64,000 nt of DNA, taken from NCBI RefSeq assembly GCF_028858725.1, contig NC_084765.1, positions 12,683,001-12,747,000 on the forward strand, in the 5' to 3' direction. Shown here in pieces: positions 8,530-19,900 of this stretch. The position numbers and the translations under genes were made by a program. Numbering within the stretch: the stretch's first letter is position 1; each line of letters begins with the position of its first letter. The DNA is from Colius striatus (Eukaryota > Chordata > Aves > Coliiformes > Coliidae). The notes beneath the pieces are model-generated. The model saw nothing but the letters and a program-made list of their open reading frames with translations, was not told the DNA's origin and made no database searches.

Positions 8530-10410
8530 ACATGCTTATTTTTCCCCTTTTCCCTTTTTTAACCTGATGCATGTGGATCTAACTTTGATTGCTAACTTTG
8601 CTATGTTCTTTTGATTCTGTTTTTGACAGAGAATGTTTGAGGTGGACTTAGTGTTAGGAAGACAGAGAACGTAACATGCATACCAAGCTAGGGGGGAAAA
8701 TTAATAAAAATTAACAGCATTGCCTTGACATTTCAAATGATTTTCTTAGACTCTGATTAAAAAAAAATCTAAATGAGGCTCTTCATTTCTGGCTGCTAAA
8801 TGTATGAGTAGACTCTTCGTCTGTGCTTGCCCATGCACTTGTTCAATAAACCTATTTTTCTATAAGGATTAGATCTGCTTTGTTTAATAACTGTTTCAGA
8901 ATGTGAGACTTCTAGATAAGGCTAAAAAGACTTTACAAGTTGTCTTAATGCACAAGAGAGGCAATGCCAGTAATTCTAGCAAAGCTGAAAGGACTTAGAA
9001 ATTGAAATTGTACATGTACATTGATCTATACTGGTGTCATCAGGCATGCATGTAATTCTGTTAGCAAGGATGTTGAGAAGTAAAGGAATTGGGAGAGGCT
9101 CATACACATGTTCAAACAAACTAGAAGTGTAATCCTGTGTAAAACTGGGTACTGAATACTTTCAGGTAAGAATTTCATGTTATTTTACATTTTCCTTTTT
9201 ACTTTACAATAGGTCCCTAGAGTCATATATTTAAAACCTGAATATCTTTAAAATATTTGTGTTCAAGACAATATAATGTAGGTGAATTGTAAATTAAGAG
9301 ACAATCAGATCACAGATTCTCACAGTTCTTCTATTGCAGCATTGCATCTCTTAGAGGCCTGTTCCAAAAAAAAAAAGAACCTGGCATTGACGTTACAGAC
9401 AGTATCCACTGTTGACATTAATGAACTATCTTCTAATGCTTATCCAAGAAAAAAATCCCTTCTACTGCAAGAAAAAGTCCTTGTGGGAAATAAGACCTAC
9501 ACATTCCCATAGTCCTTGAAGTCCTCCATCTAGCAAAACTGACTAGCACCAACCTGAAGTCTGAGCACAGAACTACTCCTGTTGAGGTCTTAGCTACTCA
9601 CAAGGTCTAGCAGACTGAGGCCTAACTCCAGGAAAGGGGGAGTCCCACAATCCTATTAAATATATGGTAGCAGTAAGGTTGTGTGTAGTTCAGCTCTGAA
9701 AGCCACTGGTCAACTGCTGGGCAGGTACAGCCCTGCCAGCTCACTGACAAGGCCTGTGTTTCTGCCAGGAATATGAGACTTCTGTCTCTTTCTGGGCGTT
9801 ATGGAGCATGGATGTTGAAGTGTGAAGCTCAAGATCAGTGTCTGCTACTGTCCTTCAGCAGCACTACCAAGAAAACAGATCTAAGTTTTTGGAGGGGATG
9901 AGGATTGTTTTAATGATTCCTCAGCACCTATCTTGGTCACGATGACTTGCTGGAGCTAAGCAATGGCTCAAGTGTTGCTGAAAATCTGGCTTGGCTTAGT
10001 CTTCCATCCAATTGCCCATGAAAGGAAGGGCTTGGCCACTTTTTCTAAACTGAGGCTGACACTTGGGAAAACAGAAAGAGCCATCTTTTAGAGCTTGTAA
10101 GCTGTGCACACAAGTTGCAAATGCTTGCTGCACAGTAAGCCTATTCTTCTACCCAAAAATCTTTCCTTGGCATAGTGGCTGTTACTGATGTTTCATTGTC
10201 TGTGGGGCAGATGCTTTGGAATCTAACTTTGTTTTCTCTTTGAAAAGCAGTGTAACAGCACAGAAGAGGGCATGCAACACAGCAACGTGTGTGACCCATC
10301 GTCTGGCAGACTTTCTGAGCAGGTCGGGAGGAGTGGGCAAGAACAACTTTGTACCGACCAACGTGGGGTCCAAGGCCTTCGGCAGGCGGAGAAGAAGTGT
10401 TCAGATATAA
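7010..10410 (+). CDS. CALCA: Pro-CGRP (alpha-CGRP isoform of CALCA), join of 7010-7095, 7374-7505, 10251-10410
   Basis: Precursor of calcitonin gene-related peptide, an amidated neuropeptide and vasodilator acting through the CALCRL/RAMP1 receptor. It shares exons 2 and 3 with procalcitonin, then skips exon 4 and joins exon 5. The segments (86, 132, 160 nt) give 125 codons plus TAA. Residues 1 to about 25 are the signal peptide. After VTAQKR (74-79), the mature 37-residue CGRP is residues 80-116, starting ACNTATC with Cys81 and Cys86 for the disulfide ring and ending SKAF. GRRRR (117-121) gives the amidation glycine and a tetrabasic cleavage site; the tail is SVQI. The exon 3 phase leaves AG at the junction, completed by C (exon 4) or T (exon 5), so residue 73 is Ser in both isoforms. 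CGRP splicing is known to dominate in neurons; the tissue pattern here is inferred. Confidence 0.97.
7374..7505 (+). other. CALCA: CALCA exon 3 (shared N-terminal propeptide)
   Basis: 132 nt between CTCTTCAG|ACC and AACAG|GTAAGG. It encodes residues 29-72 plus two bases of codon 73, including [20 protein letters not shown], a well-conserved propeptide stretch in vertebrate CALCA. It is the last exon common to both mRNAs; its donor is joined either to 8331 or to 10251. Confidence 0.95.
7877..8300 (+). promoter_or_regulatory. Cluster of (T)GCATG motifs, candidate RBFOX splicing silencer upstream of the calcitonin exon
   Basis: Full TGCATG occurs at 7877, 7941, 8187, 8257 and 8267. Additional GCATG pentamers begin at 7893, 7900, 7972, 8018, 8048 and 8296. 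That is eleven GCATG in 424 nt, against about 0.4 expected in sequence of even composition. In mammals Fox-1/Fox-2 bind UGCAUG near and within exon 4 and promote its skipping in favour of CGRP. The element at 8296-8300 lies 31-35 nt before exon 4. Function in this bird is inferred. Confidence 0.65.
8356..8451 (+). other. CALCA: Mature calcitonin peptide, 32 residues
   Basis: Begins CASLSTC right after the dibasic KR and ends VGAGTP before the amidation glycine. The central [16 protein letters not shown] is the avian/fish type, with a Leu-rich amphipathic helix, which is known to be more potent than the mammalian hormone. The Cys1-Cys7 ring, the 32-residue length and the Pro-amide end are all preserved, so the hormone appears functional. 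Confidence 0.97.
8703..8708 (+). terminator. CALCA: AATAAA, possible minor poly(A) signal of calcitonin mRNA
   Basis: AATAAA inside the exon 4 3' UTR (TTAATAAAAATT), 174 nt after the stop codon. No clear GT- or T-rich downstream element follows at the usual distance, so it may be a minor or unused site compared with 8845. Confidence 0.35.
8845..8850 (+). terminator. CALCA: Main poly(A) signal of calcitonin mRNA
   Basis: GTTCAATAAACC, followed about 25 nt later by the T/GT-rich CTGCTTTGTTTAATAACTG. Cleavage is expected near 8865-8875. Its use, coupled to exon 4 inclusion, ends the calcitonin transcript. Confidence 0.8.
8871..10250 (+). other. CALCA: CALCA intron between the calcitonin poly(A) site and the CGRP exon
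   Basis: Part of the intron removed in the CGRP transcript. Besides the pseudo 5' splice site at 9166, it holds a GCATG/TGCATG pair at 9044-9052. A 76-codon open frame at 9282-9512 has no recognisable features. No repeat family is evident. Confidence 0.7.
9150..9210 (+). promoter_or_regulatory. Candidate intronic poly(A)/splicing enhancer with a pseudo 5' splice site
   Basis: TACTTTCAG (ending 9165) is followed at once by GTAAGAAT (from 9166), so a 3' splice-site-like end abuts a near-perfect 5' splice site with no exon between them. A pyrimidine-rich tract (TTTTCCTTTTTACTTTAC) follows at about 9190-9207. Mammalian CALCA has an enhancer of this type downstream of the exon 4 poly(A) site that binds U1, PTB and SR proteins and favours calcitonin processing. 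This copy lies about 300 nt after the poly(A) site. Assignment is by analogy. Confidence 0.5.
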
Positions 10411-10435
10411 ACAGCAGAGTGATAATGTGAATATG
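10251..10435 (+). other. CALCA: CALCA exon 5 (CGRP exon)
   Basis: The acceptor is TTGAAAAGCAG|TGTAAC, with a consensus branch point CTAAC at 10223-10227, 24 nt before the AG. The purines GAAAAG break the pyrimidine tract just before the AG. Coding runs to TAA at 10408-10410, followed by 25 untranslated nt to the probable donor AATATG|GTAAAT. Its coding content is VTAQKR, CGRP, GRRRR and SVQI. The exact donor is the least certain boundary. Confidence 0.93.
10270..10380 (+). other. CALCA: Mature CGRP peptide, 37 residues
   Basis: Starts [20 protein letters not shown] after QKR and ends NVGSKAF before the amidation glycine. Cys2 and Cys7 form the ring needed for receptor activation; the VTHRLADFL helix and the amidated Phe end are intact. 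This is a functional-looking alpha-CGRP. Confidence 0.97.
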
Positions 10436-10732
10436 GTAAATATGCAATAGACCAAACCTGCAATGCAGGCAGCCCGGGGCAGTATCAGAATTTTAGTTTT
10501 GCTGAATGAATAACAGAATTTCAGTGATAACCTGCAAGAAAGCAATGCCAGTAACAGCGTAAAAGGTGTTACAAATCTAACTGTGAAGGAGAGCTTTTGC
10601 AGATGTTCTGCTTGGATTACTAGCTTCATAATGCACTAATTAAATGCAACAGTTTGGGTGGAATTATTTGCTTATTTTACCAGCAACATTTTATTATCAA
10701 CATATCAGTAACTCCAGATTTGTTTCTTTCAG

Positions 10733-10968
10733 ATTGCTGTGAAACTGAAAGTTCAACTTTAATTTCTAATGGAAGCAACACTTCTCCATAAATCAAGACA
10801 GCCAAAAAGAAGATTAATTTTGCATCCTAATATTGAAAATGTTTTATTTAATACAAATGAAAACTTCTGTTATGTATAGTACAAGAGAATCTAATTATTA
10901 AAGTTAAATTATTGTATATTCTTTTTATATGCAACTCTATTTCAAATAAAATGTGACAGCATCTATTA
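10733..10968 (+). other. CALCA: CALCA exon 6 (3' UTR of CGRP mRNA)
   Basis: Follows the acceptor TGTTTCTTTCAG|ATTGCTG and contains no coding sequence. The 3' end is estimated from the AATAAA at 10945. Having the CGRP stop codon in exon 5 and a separate untranslated last exon matches mammalian CALCA. Confidence 0.75.
10945..10950 (+). terminator. CALCA: Poly(A) signal of CGRP mRNA
   Basis: TTCAAATAAAATGTG about 210 nt into exon 6. A T-rich stretch (ATTTATTTATCTTTC) and TTATATGTG follow within 50 nt as possible downstream elements. A further AATAAA at 11429-11434 could serve a longer 3' UTR. Confidence 0.75.
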
Positions 10969-13900
10969 TTTATTTATCTTTCAGCTTATATGTGATCCAT
11001 GCTACTTCTCCTGGCACTATTGCCAACACTCGGGGATTATACTAAACTGCTGCCTGGCAAGGCATATGTGTATTATACAGCGTGCTGTGCCTTGATGTAA
11101 AACCCTTAAATAACCTGATTGTACAGTATGTTTAAAAGAACAAACAAACACTTCAATATTGTATCATTTGTGAATTTATGCAAAATTAAAACAAGTATTT
11201 TAGATACACTTGGATTGAGAAACTGATTTTTCATTTAAACACAGTTATGGAAACATTTGGCACCAACCCAACATCGTTTCAGATCAGTTGGCCCATTGAT
11301 GTGCTGCAGCCTTATTAACTGTAAATAATACTAGGGTTTGAGTCAAAAGTTCAGAACAGAACTTTTACATCTATATTCATAAAACAGTAGCTCAAAAAGA
11401 CACCTCTTAGTGTGACTTCTGCTAGAAAAATAAAAAGCCAGTTACATTTCGTAAAGCTGTAGGGACAAACTTCATCATTTGTGGGTTAAGACTAAATGTT
11501 TTTATACAGGCTGTAGGTCAAGTGAAATGGCCAAACAGCCTGTGTCTTTTTATCTAAGGATGAAAAAGTGAATTGGACAGGGGGAGAAAAAGGAGCTATG
11601 GAAATGTACATTTGTTTTAAGCAGCTCTGAAACAGAGTCTATTTAGAGATCAGTGATAAATAATTAGAGTGAGTGGAGAAGAGAGTAGCTGGAAGCAATC
11701 CACAGGCTTCTAGGTGGTGCTGCCAACTTTCTCCTTAAAGCTGCTGCTGTTTCAGTTTAGTAGCTGAGTCAGATATTTGTTTTGTACACCGTAGCTGGAC
11801 TCTCAAATCTGCTTTAGCAGTTCAGATGAAGATCACCTCATTGTGCAAGGTAGAGGTTAAGGCTCTCATGATCTCTCTGTCTGTCTCTGCTGCAGGTGTA
11901 ATAGGAGAAGGAAGAGCATGGTCACCAGATGTAGACATAGCCAGTAAGGCTGCCCAGTGACAACGCTTCTATACTATGCTCGTTGGTGGCTATGGTTTTA
12001 CTCCTTGGGGAACATTTCAGCACTGGTAAGTCAGTGTACAAAGCAGAGTTGTAGAAGATACAAACCAGTTTAGTGGGAAAAGTACCAGTGCCTAAGTGGA
12101 CAAAGGAGGGATGTTCAGACTTGGCTTGCAAATCTGTTGCCCAGAGATAGTCTAGTGTTTCTTTCCATTTTCCTTTGAAGTATCTGAGATTGGCCACAAC
12201 TGGGTGTGCTCTACTGACATTGTGACCCACTGCCCTGGGTTTGGATGAGGATCTGGTTGGTTTAGACCTAACTGCCATTTTTAAAGACTGGAAGCATTCT
12301 TTGCCAGATTTCAGGTATTTTTCTGCATTTTTCTTTGAATAAAGTGGGGGTTATTTTCCGAGATCACCTACTTGAGTACCTCATTAATACCTTTCCCTAT
12401 CATTGCAGAGCCTCTGGGCACAAGTGATAGGTTGTCCCTTTTCTTCCTACTACAACACCCAACAGCTTAATCTCCAAGATAAAATGCCTAAGCACAGTTA
12501 TTGGGATGAATGCACATAATGTAATGATTCATATTCAATAAGTGGGCAGGCAGTGTTCTTGGGCCCCATTTGGCTTTGAAGTCTAAATGCTCAGGCAGTT
12601 TATTTTTCCATTTACAGCCATTCTTTATTGAGAGACACCTGGGGCTGCTTCACATAGTTATATGACAGCAGTAGTGTCCATCTCTGCTGAAAACTGTTAG
12701 TCCTTCTTTTCAGTTTTAACAAGTTACGAATTTTTTCTGCCAGCCATAGGGATGTCATCAGACTAAAATTCTATGCCACATCACAAAACCTGACATGTAA
12801 ACCAGATTCTAGTAAACTTGGTGCTGGTTTTTACCTGTTTGATCATCCTGGTTGGATAAAACTTTTGATATAGGGGTTTCTCTGTTTTATTTGTTGGTTT
12901 TAGGTTGGTTTTTTTTTTTTTTTTCATTAGGAAAAAATACTTCCATATCTCAAGATCTATTCCTGTTCTATCTTCTATCTGTTTTCTCATTAGGATCTCT
13001 ATCTGTACAGCAATGCAATGCACTGACCAAATAAATAAGCCTGTAAAGGACGGAGGGCTGTATCACTATGACAGTAAGAGCAAATAGGAAAAAAAGATGA
13101 GGACCCTTACATCTTTTTCTGTGATGCAAAGAGATAGAAACTCTTCACCACAAACCTCAGTTGCTTGGAGGTTTAGGAGGAGCAGGTTATTATTGAACCA
13201 GATGAAAGGACAGGTGTTTTTTATTATTTATTTTTAAATTAGTATTTCAGTTGTTTAAATTTTAAGGGAGTGAACGTGGTAGAAGGAATTGCAGAGCCAC
13301 TAGAAGCTTGTCAATTGCTTTGACTGACTTTGTGAATAAGTGGAAGAAATTGCTTCCTTTTTTTAAAAGTGCTGTTCTTGAGAGCATTACCCAAACTTGT
13401 CAGCTTAAATAAACCCCAAACTTCTACCCGGGGAGAAAAATGTAATTTGGAATTAGCATTTAATAAGGGAAAGTATGGTTACTAATGCACTTACCTTTCC
13501 ATTTTAATTACACTACCATTCTAAGCATGCTGAAAGCTGGCAGAAAATACATTGTTAGTGCGGTATGGGTGAGTGGCATCAAACCCAAGTTACTTAGTAT
13601 TCAGTCAGCCAAGACAATACAGATCAGTCATGTGGGAGTGATTGTATTCGTGTTCACGAGGCAGTATCCTGATGCCTATAGTTTGATTCCAATGCTTGTC
13701 AGTGTGTGCTTTCTTTAACAAAATCTATGTGCAAATGAAGACTTTGGTAGTGTACTTTGCAAATAAAGGCAAAAGGGGGAGAAATTCTGAGAAATAAATA
13801 TCTGAGGACAGTTTATGACTGACTTCATGTCATTATAGAGTTTTTGGGCTTTAATTTTGCAGGTCATTTTCTAGTGGCTTGGTTTCCCTATACAAATATG

Positions 13901-16900
13901 GACATAAGCACCATGTGGGCCCAGGAAGGGTTATAGAGTTTGGCCAGTTCTCTGCACTGAGCTGATGGGAAGTCAAAAAGCACCATCTCATCGCCAGTGA
14001 ATAAGCACAGTGAGGGCGCACAGGGATCTCTCCCAGATGAGGTGTTTTTGTCTTGCTGGTGGGTACAGCTTCCACTTGGAAGTGGGTGAGCAGAGGTGCC
14101 CACTTGAGCTGGTGCCATGAGGAGTGGCCTGCAGCGATGGGGACATGCAGGAGGGTGTTGTAGGCTTCTTGGGGTGCCCCCCAGGGCCACTGTGCAGGGC
14201 TGTGTTGCCCCATGGGGTACCAGGCAGGAGTGAAGCAGCTGCTGTGGGGACCAGGTGATGGCTAGCTGAGGAGCTAACACCAACACATGCACTCATGGAC
14301 CTTGCAGCTGCCAGAAGAGAGATTTGGGAGCTGTTCAGCTGTGTGCCTCTTGCCAGGGGTCAGGTGATCTCCCACTCCAAGATCCGACTGAGCTTTTTGC
14401 TCAGGATCATGCACCAGGACATTGCTGCACATATTGATAGAGCACCATCTCTGCACAGAATTTTTCTCTACTTTGTAGGCTCCTCGTGCCTTTTAAAGTT
14501 GTCTTCTGCAGAAAATGTCCAAGGAGTAGAGTACTCCCCCTCCCCTTTTTCTTTTTTTCAGAGAGCAAATAATTGCCATTTCTAAATTATACCAAGAGTG
14601 CAATCCTTTCCCTAGGAGATTTCCAATCCATCCTTGGAGTAACGTTTCTCATTTCTTTCTATTCTTGGCTTTATCACAATTCTTCTGGGGCTGAGGTGTG
14701 ATCCCACCTAACTTATTAGTGTCACATCCACAAAAGCAAATGTTGCCTTTAAAAGTCTGAATGTGTGCCCCTGGGGAAGCTTTTTTTCCCCCCCTAATGT
14801 ATGAGAAAATGCTCAGTGATCCTACTTGGGATCTTGATGGTCTACAAAAGATGACTATGCTCTTTCTGGTTTGGCTTTTCTGTTTCCTTCTGGTCTTGTG
14901 TCACATTTCTTCTTCTTTTCAATAGCTTTTCCTAATAGCATCTTATCACATTAGCACACGAGGCAATTTGGCATCATATTCACCTATTCTGTAGCTATGC
15001 TACAGAAAGGAAACAGCCTCAGGATGAAGCAAAGGAGAGGAAGCAATGAAGAGTTTAAACACTAATCACTCTGTGCAATTATGAAGTGCTGGATGCAGTT
15101 AGCAGCAGTGTTAGTGAGCTGCCTGCCAGACACTGCAGGCATTTCCCTAAGAGGCCACAGTTCACGTTAGATCACAGGAAGGTGCAGAGGACAGTCAGAT
15201 TAGTGTTTTTGATGTGTTACCTTGCCTTGCTTAACAACGTATTTTGTTTCCTTTGGCACTAGTCAAGTGTTGCTGGTGATGTCCTCCTACCTCTGAGTCC
15301 CCTCTGTTAGGTGAGGCTCTCGGGCTGGTGAGTGCCACGGAGGCAGGTAGTGGCCCAGCACCTCCTCAGTGAAGGAAGGGGGATGGATAACCTCTGCCTC
15401 TGCAGGCTGGAGCCTCAACCTTGCCCATGGCCAAGGTGTTTCCTCTTGGCCCCAGGGAGAGAACTGTGTAAAGGCTGCTTCCCACTGAGGTCTGCTGTGC
15501 CTCCTGAGCTGCCAAAACACTTAGGAGGAGTAACGTTAGCTTCTGCTATCTCTCACCGGCTCCTGGGCTGGACATGCTGAAGAAGCCTTTTCCTTCTCTC
15601 CCAGGGCTGATGAAAACAGTCCATTGACCCTGTTTGTCCCCGTCCTGGTAGATCCCACTGACCTGCATTTGTTTCACAATCAGATGTTTTTCTGTATAGC
15701 TTTGCTGCAGATCAGAAATCATGAGCTTCTCATTTGCTGTTTAAAAAACCAAGTATTTTGCTTCCTTGCCATTTCCTCCCTCTCAGGCCATTTCTACACC
15801 AGGAGAGAACTTCATCCTGTAGCTATTTGGAGTCTTTATATTTTCTTCATAGCTTTGCAAACATTTTGAAAGTCCAAGTCCATTATGTCAGCTACATTAA
15901 TTTGCCCATTATTCTGCTGACATGCTTGAAAGGCTGCTATAGGTCTTATCTCTTGTCATGGAGGGACATAATTATTCTAATTAGCATATATTCCTAAAAT
16001 AGTTACACAGATAGTTTATAATTCCATTTTTAGCTCATGATATAGCCTTGTTTTCATATTGAACAGTGTCATAGTTATTATAACTAGTGGGTAGGAATGG
16101 CCTATTACCATAAATGATGTCTAAGCAAGTGTATCGTGGGGAAGGATGACAGTACCAATGTAGTGACTTTCATGTGGACAGGAAGATTCATCTATGAAAC
16201 AGTCTCAGTAGCTTAGAGGTGCTTTTTGGCATGTCAGCCCTCCTACAGAGACTTGAGTAGACAATGCTGCCAGTGCTATTTTTGAGTGTGTATCTATTTT
16301 CCAAGAAAGGTTTTTAGTCTTAGTCAACAAAGTTCTTTTCTTCTAGGCTGGAAAATGATTCTTTAGCTTTCTGTAGTTAAAGATACTATCTAAGTGTTAA
16401 ATTAGTTATAAAAATGAATATTGATTTGTGTTCTCTAATGTTATAGAAGCAGAGAATTAAATGGAAAAGGAAAACAGATCTGAGCTTCCAGTGCTGGCAT
16501 TGCAGAATTTAAGTGGAAATGGTCTTAGTTTTAATTTAAAAGCCTTATAGATAAGCAGATCAGAGACCAAGACATTTGAAATATTTTCCGTATATTGACA
16601 GTGAAATCAAAGAATTTTTCATAAACTTTATACAGTGCCTATTTCTAGTTCAAATATTTTACTGGTAAGGTTGCACACTTCAATGTGCAAAAGCTTTGTT
16701 TCTGTTAAGCAAAGCTGCCTTTCACTTCTCTTTCCTAACTAATGTTCTCAGAAGAGACAAAATGCATTGTGCCTTTTTTTCCCCCAGACAGTAGCAGATC
16801 TGTGTGTTATCTTGCTCCTCAAGTGTCAGAACACTGGTTTTGTAATTGTGTATTTTAAAACCACATGCATTTAGTATTTAACTAACTGAAACATCTTTGT

Positions 16901-19900
16901 GATTGTTCTTGATAGGATTGGTGTCCCTATTTAGTTATTCCAGAGACCAACCCTTAAGATTCTGTGCTGGCATATCACCTTATATCTAGAGCATCTGTAG
17001 CTGCAACACTGGTAAACAAAACCCTTAGCACCATGTCCTGTCTCTTGGTAGCATAAGTTTCAGTGTCCCACATACCCTCAGGGTCCCTGAGACCTTTATC
17101 TCACAGTAATCACCAGTATTTTCCCTCACCAAAAGTTATGCTGCTTATTTGATTATTCCTTGTAACGTTTGCAGGAGCTATGCCTTGTAAGCTTCTTCTG
17201 GAGCCCCCCTAATGATGTGGCAGGTGGGACTTGAGGTGAAGCCCCCACTCTACAAATCTCAGTAATTTACAGGTAAAAAAACCATTCCTAGTTCAGGAGC
17301 TATTGATGATATGGCAAGATAATAAGCCCTCCTAAACGTTCTTGATGATAATCAAGTTAGGCCCTCTAAACTTTCTCCCACAGGTTGTGGGATCTCTAGC
17401 TTAGCCAGGCTTAGCTTGGTTTGTGAGCACATTTTTTTCTCCTCAGGTTTTACTCTCTAATCAGATATTCAGCCTGGTGGGGATTCACAAAGTACAGCTT
17501 CCAGTGAACTGGTTAGAGAGTACTGCAATTTGTACATCAGGTGCTTTTTGCTGTGTACCATTTAATGACCCCACTTAACTTTGAAATTAAGTCAGACTAA
17601 GAAATAACATCCCATATGTCTCACATCTCACTTTCTTTCCCTCAAGGTGAGTATATTCAATTCCCAGAATTCAGGTGGCATTTTTCAGGTGAGCTGAAGC
17701 TCCTTTACAGCACTTTTGGAAGACCTTAAAGTGATATGTGTATTAGAGGACCCGTTTATACTGCCACAGAAGTGTGAAGTGCCTTTAATGTAAATGAGGA
17801 TCTAGCAAAAAGTTTTCATGTCTTAATTTCATGTAAAAATTATATCTGGCAAAAAGAGAAGAAAGCATTTAACTTTCTGTTTTAGTAAGTTTCTGTTGCA
17901 TAGAAATGGAAACTATTAAAACGTGCTCAAATTGAGTGATTGGTAAATACATCTTCTGGAAGCTAGAGGGCACAGGAGACACAGAAAGTCTGTGCCAGAA
18001 CTCGACTGTCAAGAGATGTGAGTGAGTCGTTAAGAGTAACTTTCTGTTGGTTTCACATAAAGTGACAATTGCTACTCAACTTGTAACTGATTTTGTTCTC
18101 TTTCTGAAGAGAAGGGACTGAAAAGCAGCAACATCTTTCTGGATTTTTATCAGTTTTGCAAACAGTCTAGAAGAAAATAGACTACTTGTAGAGCTATTGA
18201 CTTAAGTGAATATGTTAAAATGTCCTTCCCATTTTTAAGCCAGAATAGTTTAGGTTTGTGTTCTGCAGGAGCTCCTATTATTAAGCATTAAAACAGAGAG
18301 CTACTTATAATTATCTTAATGGAAAAAAGTGAAAGGTAACTTCATTGGCATAACAGCAGTGCTATCAAGTGGAACAATCATAGGATTCAGAGTTTCACTT
18401 GCTAACTGGCTTGGTCAAGGTATTTTGTAACTATTCTTTGCTTTTGTACCGGCAGACTGTTGTATAGACTAAGGCTTATCTTGTTTGCATTTTGAGAATA
18501 AAGTTCACAGGGCTTGTCCTCAATGTGTAAGAGGAACAGAGCATCCTGAGCTGCTCTTTGGAAGCCCAAATTCCAGTGTGTTTTGGTTTCAGTTCAAAAT
18601 AATCCAATGAGAGAACTTTGCCAAAGTCTGTAAAGGAGACAAGGAGTATGTATCAATTCTTTTATGCTGAGTTTCTCAGGTCAGTTGATATTCTCTCTCA
18701 AACAGAAAATTAAGGATACCATGAGTTTGTAGAACTCCAACATCAAAGAAAAGACTCCCTCCAGCCTTTGTAAACTGCTACATTTAGCACAGGTTTTATG
18801 CCTGAGGCCAGATGGATGCTGAACCATGGGGTGATATTCCAGTAAACAAAACAGGACTGGTGTAGCAATGAAATTGCCCTGAATTATTCATTGGTTCCTG
18901 AATGGTGCAGAAAGAGTTACTGCAGTGAACACCCCTGAAGCTGAGAGCAGCACATGGCACAGCTCTGCCTGTGCAGTGCACCTGATCTGTTTTCCCAGGT
19001 AGGCATCAGCAAAACCAAACACCTTGTATAAATGGAATGGAAGAACCATATTTGATAGTTGTCCATTAGTCATCTGGAAATAGTCAATCTAATAAAAAAA
19101 CCCACATTAAGTGCATGATCCAGTGCCATCGGCATAAAATTAAAAGCATGTTTAGTGCTTTGCTGAAAAGCAATGGACTTCTACACATATTTAAAGAGAA
19201 GCACATCTTCAGACTTGCTGTCTCAAATCTCATGATGCCTCCTAATAAATGTGACAGATAAATGCAGAAATTCAGAATACATCAACACAGAGCTGGTTCC
19301 AAAAACAATGCATACCAATAATGTAATTTTAGCCCGTGAAGCATTTTCCCATCTGGCCCTTGGAAGCTGAGGAACTGCACAGCCTTATCAAAAAGGTATG
19401 GATCTTGAGGTACAGTACTCCTGCTGTTGGCACTGTTTAATAATGATCAGTCATATGCTAATATACTGAGTGGGGAGGATAAGGGAGGGTGTCCAGCACA
19501 AGCAGAGAAGCTAGGGCAGAGAAAGTTATAATAGTGAAGCCAACTGTGCCTATAAAATTGAACTCACCTTTTGAAACACAATATTTGGAGGTTTATTTTT
19601 GGATGATGCTGAGAGGGAGTTTCTTCTGAAACCCACTGATAGTAGTGGTGAGTGAATCAATGTTTCAACCTGCAGCCCTGGAGGAAAGATTACCTTGTGG
19701 TGGGGAAGAAGCACCACTATAGAATTAATTTAAAATCAGACTCTCCCATCTTCCTTAAAGAAGAAATGAGATTTCTCCTTTGAAAACCATATTGCAGACT
19801 TTGGTGGGAGCAACAAAACATTCACTATTACCATGTAATAGTCTGATAGTATACATGCTGGTATCTGGTCATGGCAGAGCAGCACTGGTAGGGAAAATCA

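Larger units (their letters stand above)
8331..8870 (+). other. CALCA: CALCA exon 4 (calcitonin exon, alternative terminal exon)
   Basis: The acceptor is a long T tract ending CCCTCCTGCAG|CCTGG. Coding sequence runs to TAG at 8527-8529, followed by a 3' UTR of about 340 nt. The exon encodes the end of the N-terminal propeptide, the 32-residue calcitonin (8356-8451), GKKR, and the 21-residue C-terminal peptide. A TGCATG also occurs in the UTR at 8568-8573. The 3' end is estimated from the AATAAA at 8845. Confidence 0.93.
5899..10968 (+). other. CALCA: CALCA gene (transcribed region, six exons)
   Basis: Whole transcription unit inferred from the TATA box, splice signals and poly(A) signals. 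Exons are about 5899-5954, 7000-7095, 7374-7505, 8331-8870 (calcitonin terminal exon), 10251-10435 (CGRP) and 10733-10968 (CGRP 3' UTR). Introns are about 1045, 278, 825 (exons 3 to 4), 2745 (exons 3 to 5) and 297 nt. All introns are GT-AG. The order and the use of exon 4 as an alternative terminal exon match the classical mammalian CALCA layout. The extreme 5' and 3' ends are estimates because the start site and cleavage sites are not directly visible. Confidence 0.93.

Noticed and set aside
7010-10410. Assignment as CALCB instead of CALCA
   Set aside because: The gene has an intact calcitonin exon with amidation and cleavage sites, which defines CALCA.
10141-10629. 162-codon minus-strand open frame opposite the CGRP exon
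   Set aside because: It is the antisense shadow of the real CGRP exon and its flanks; no independent protein features.
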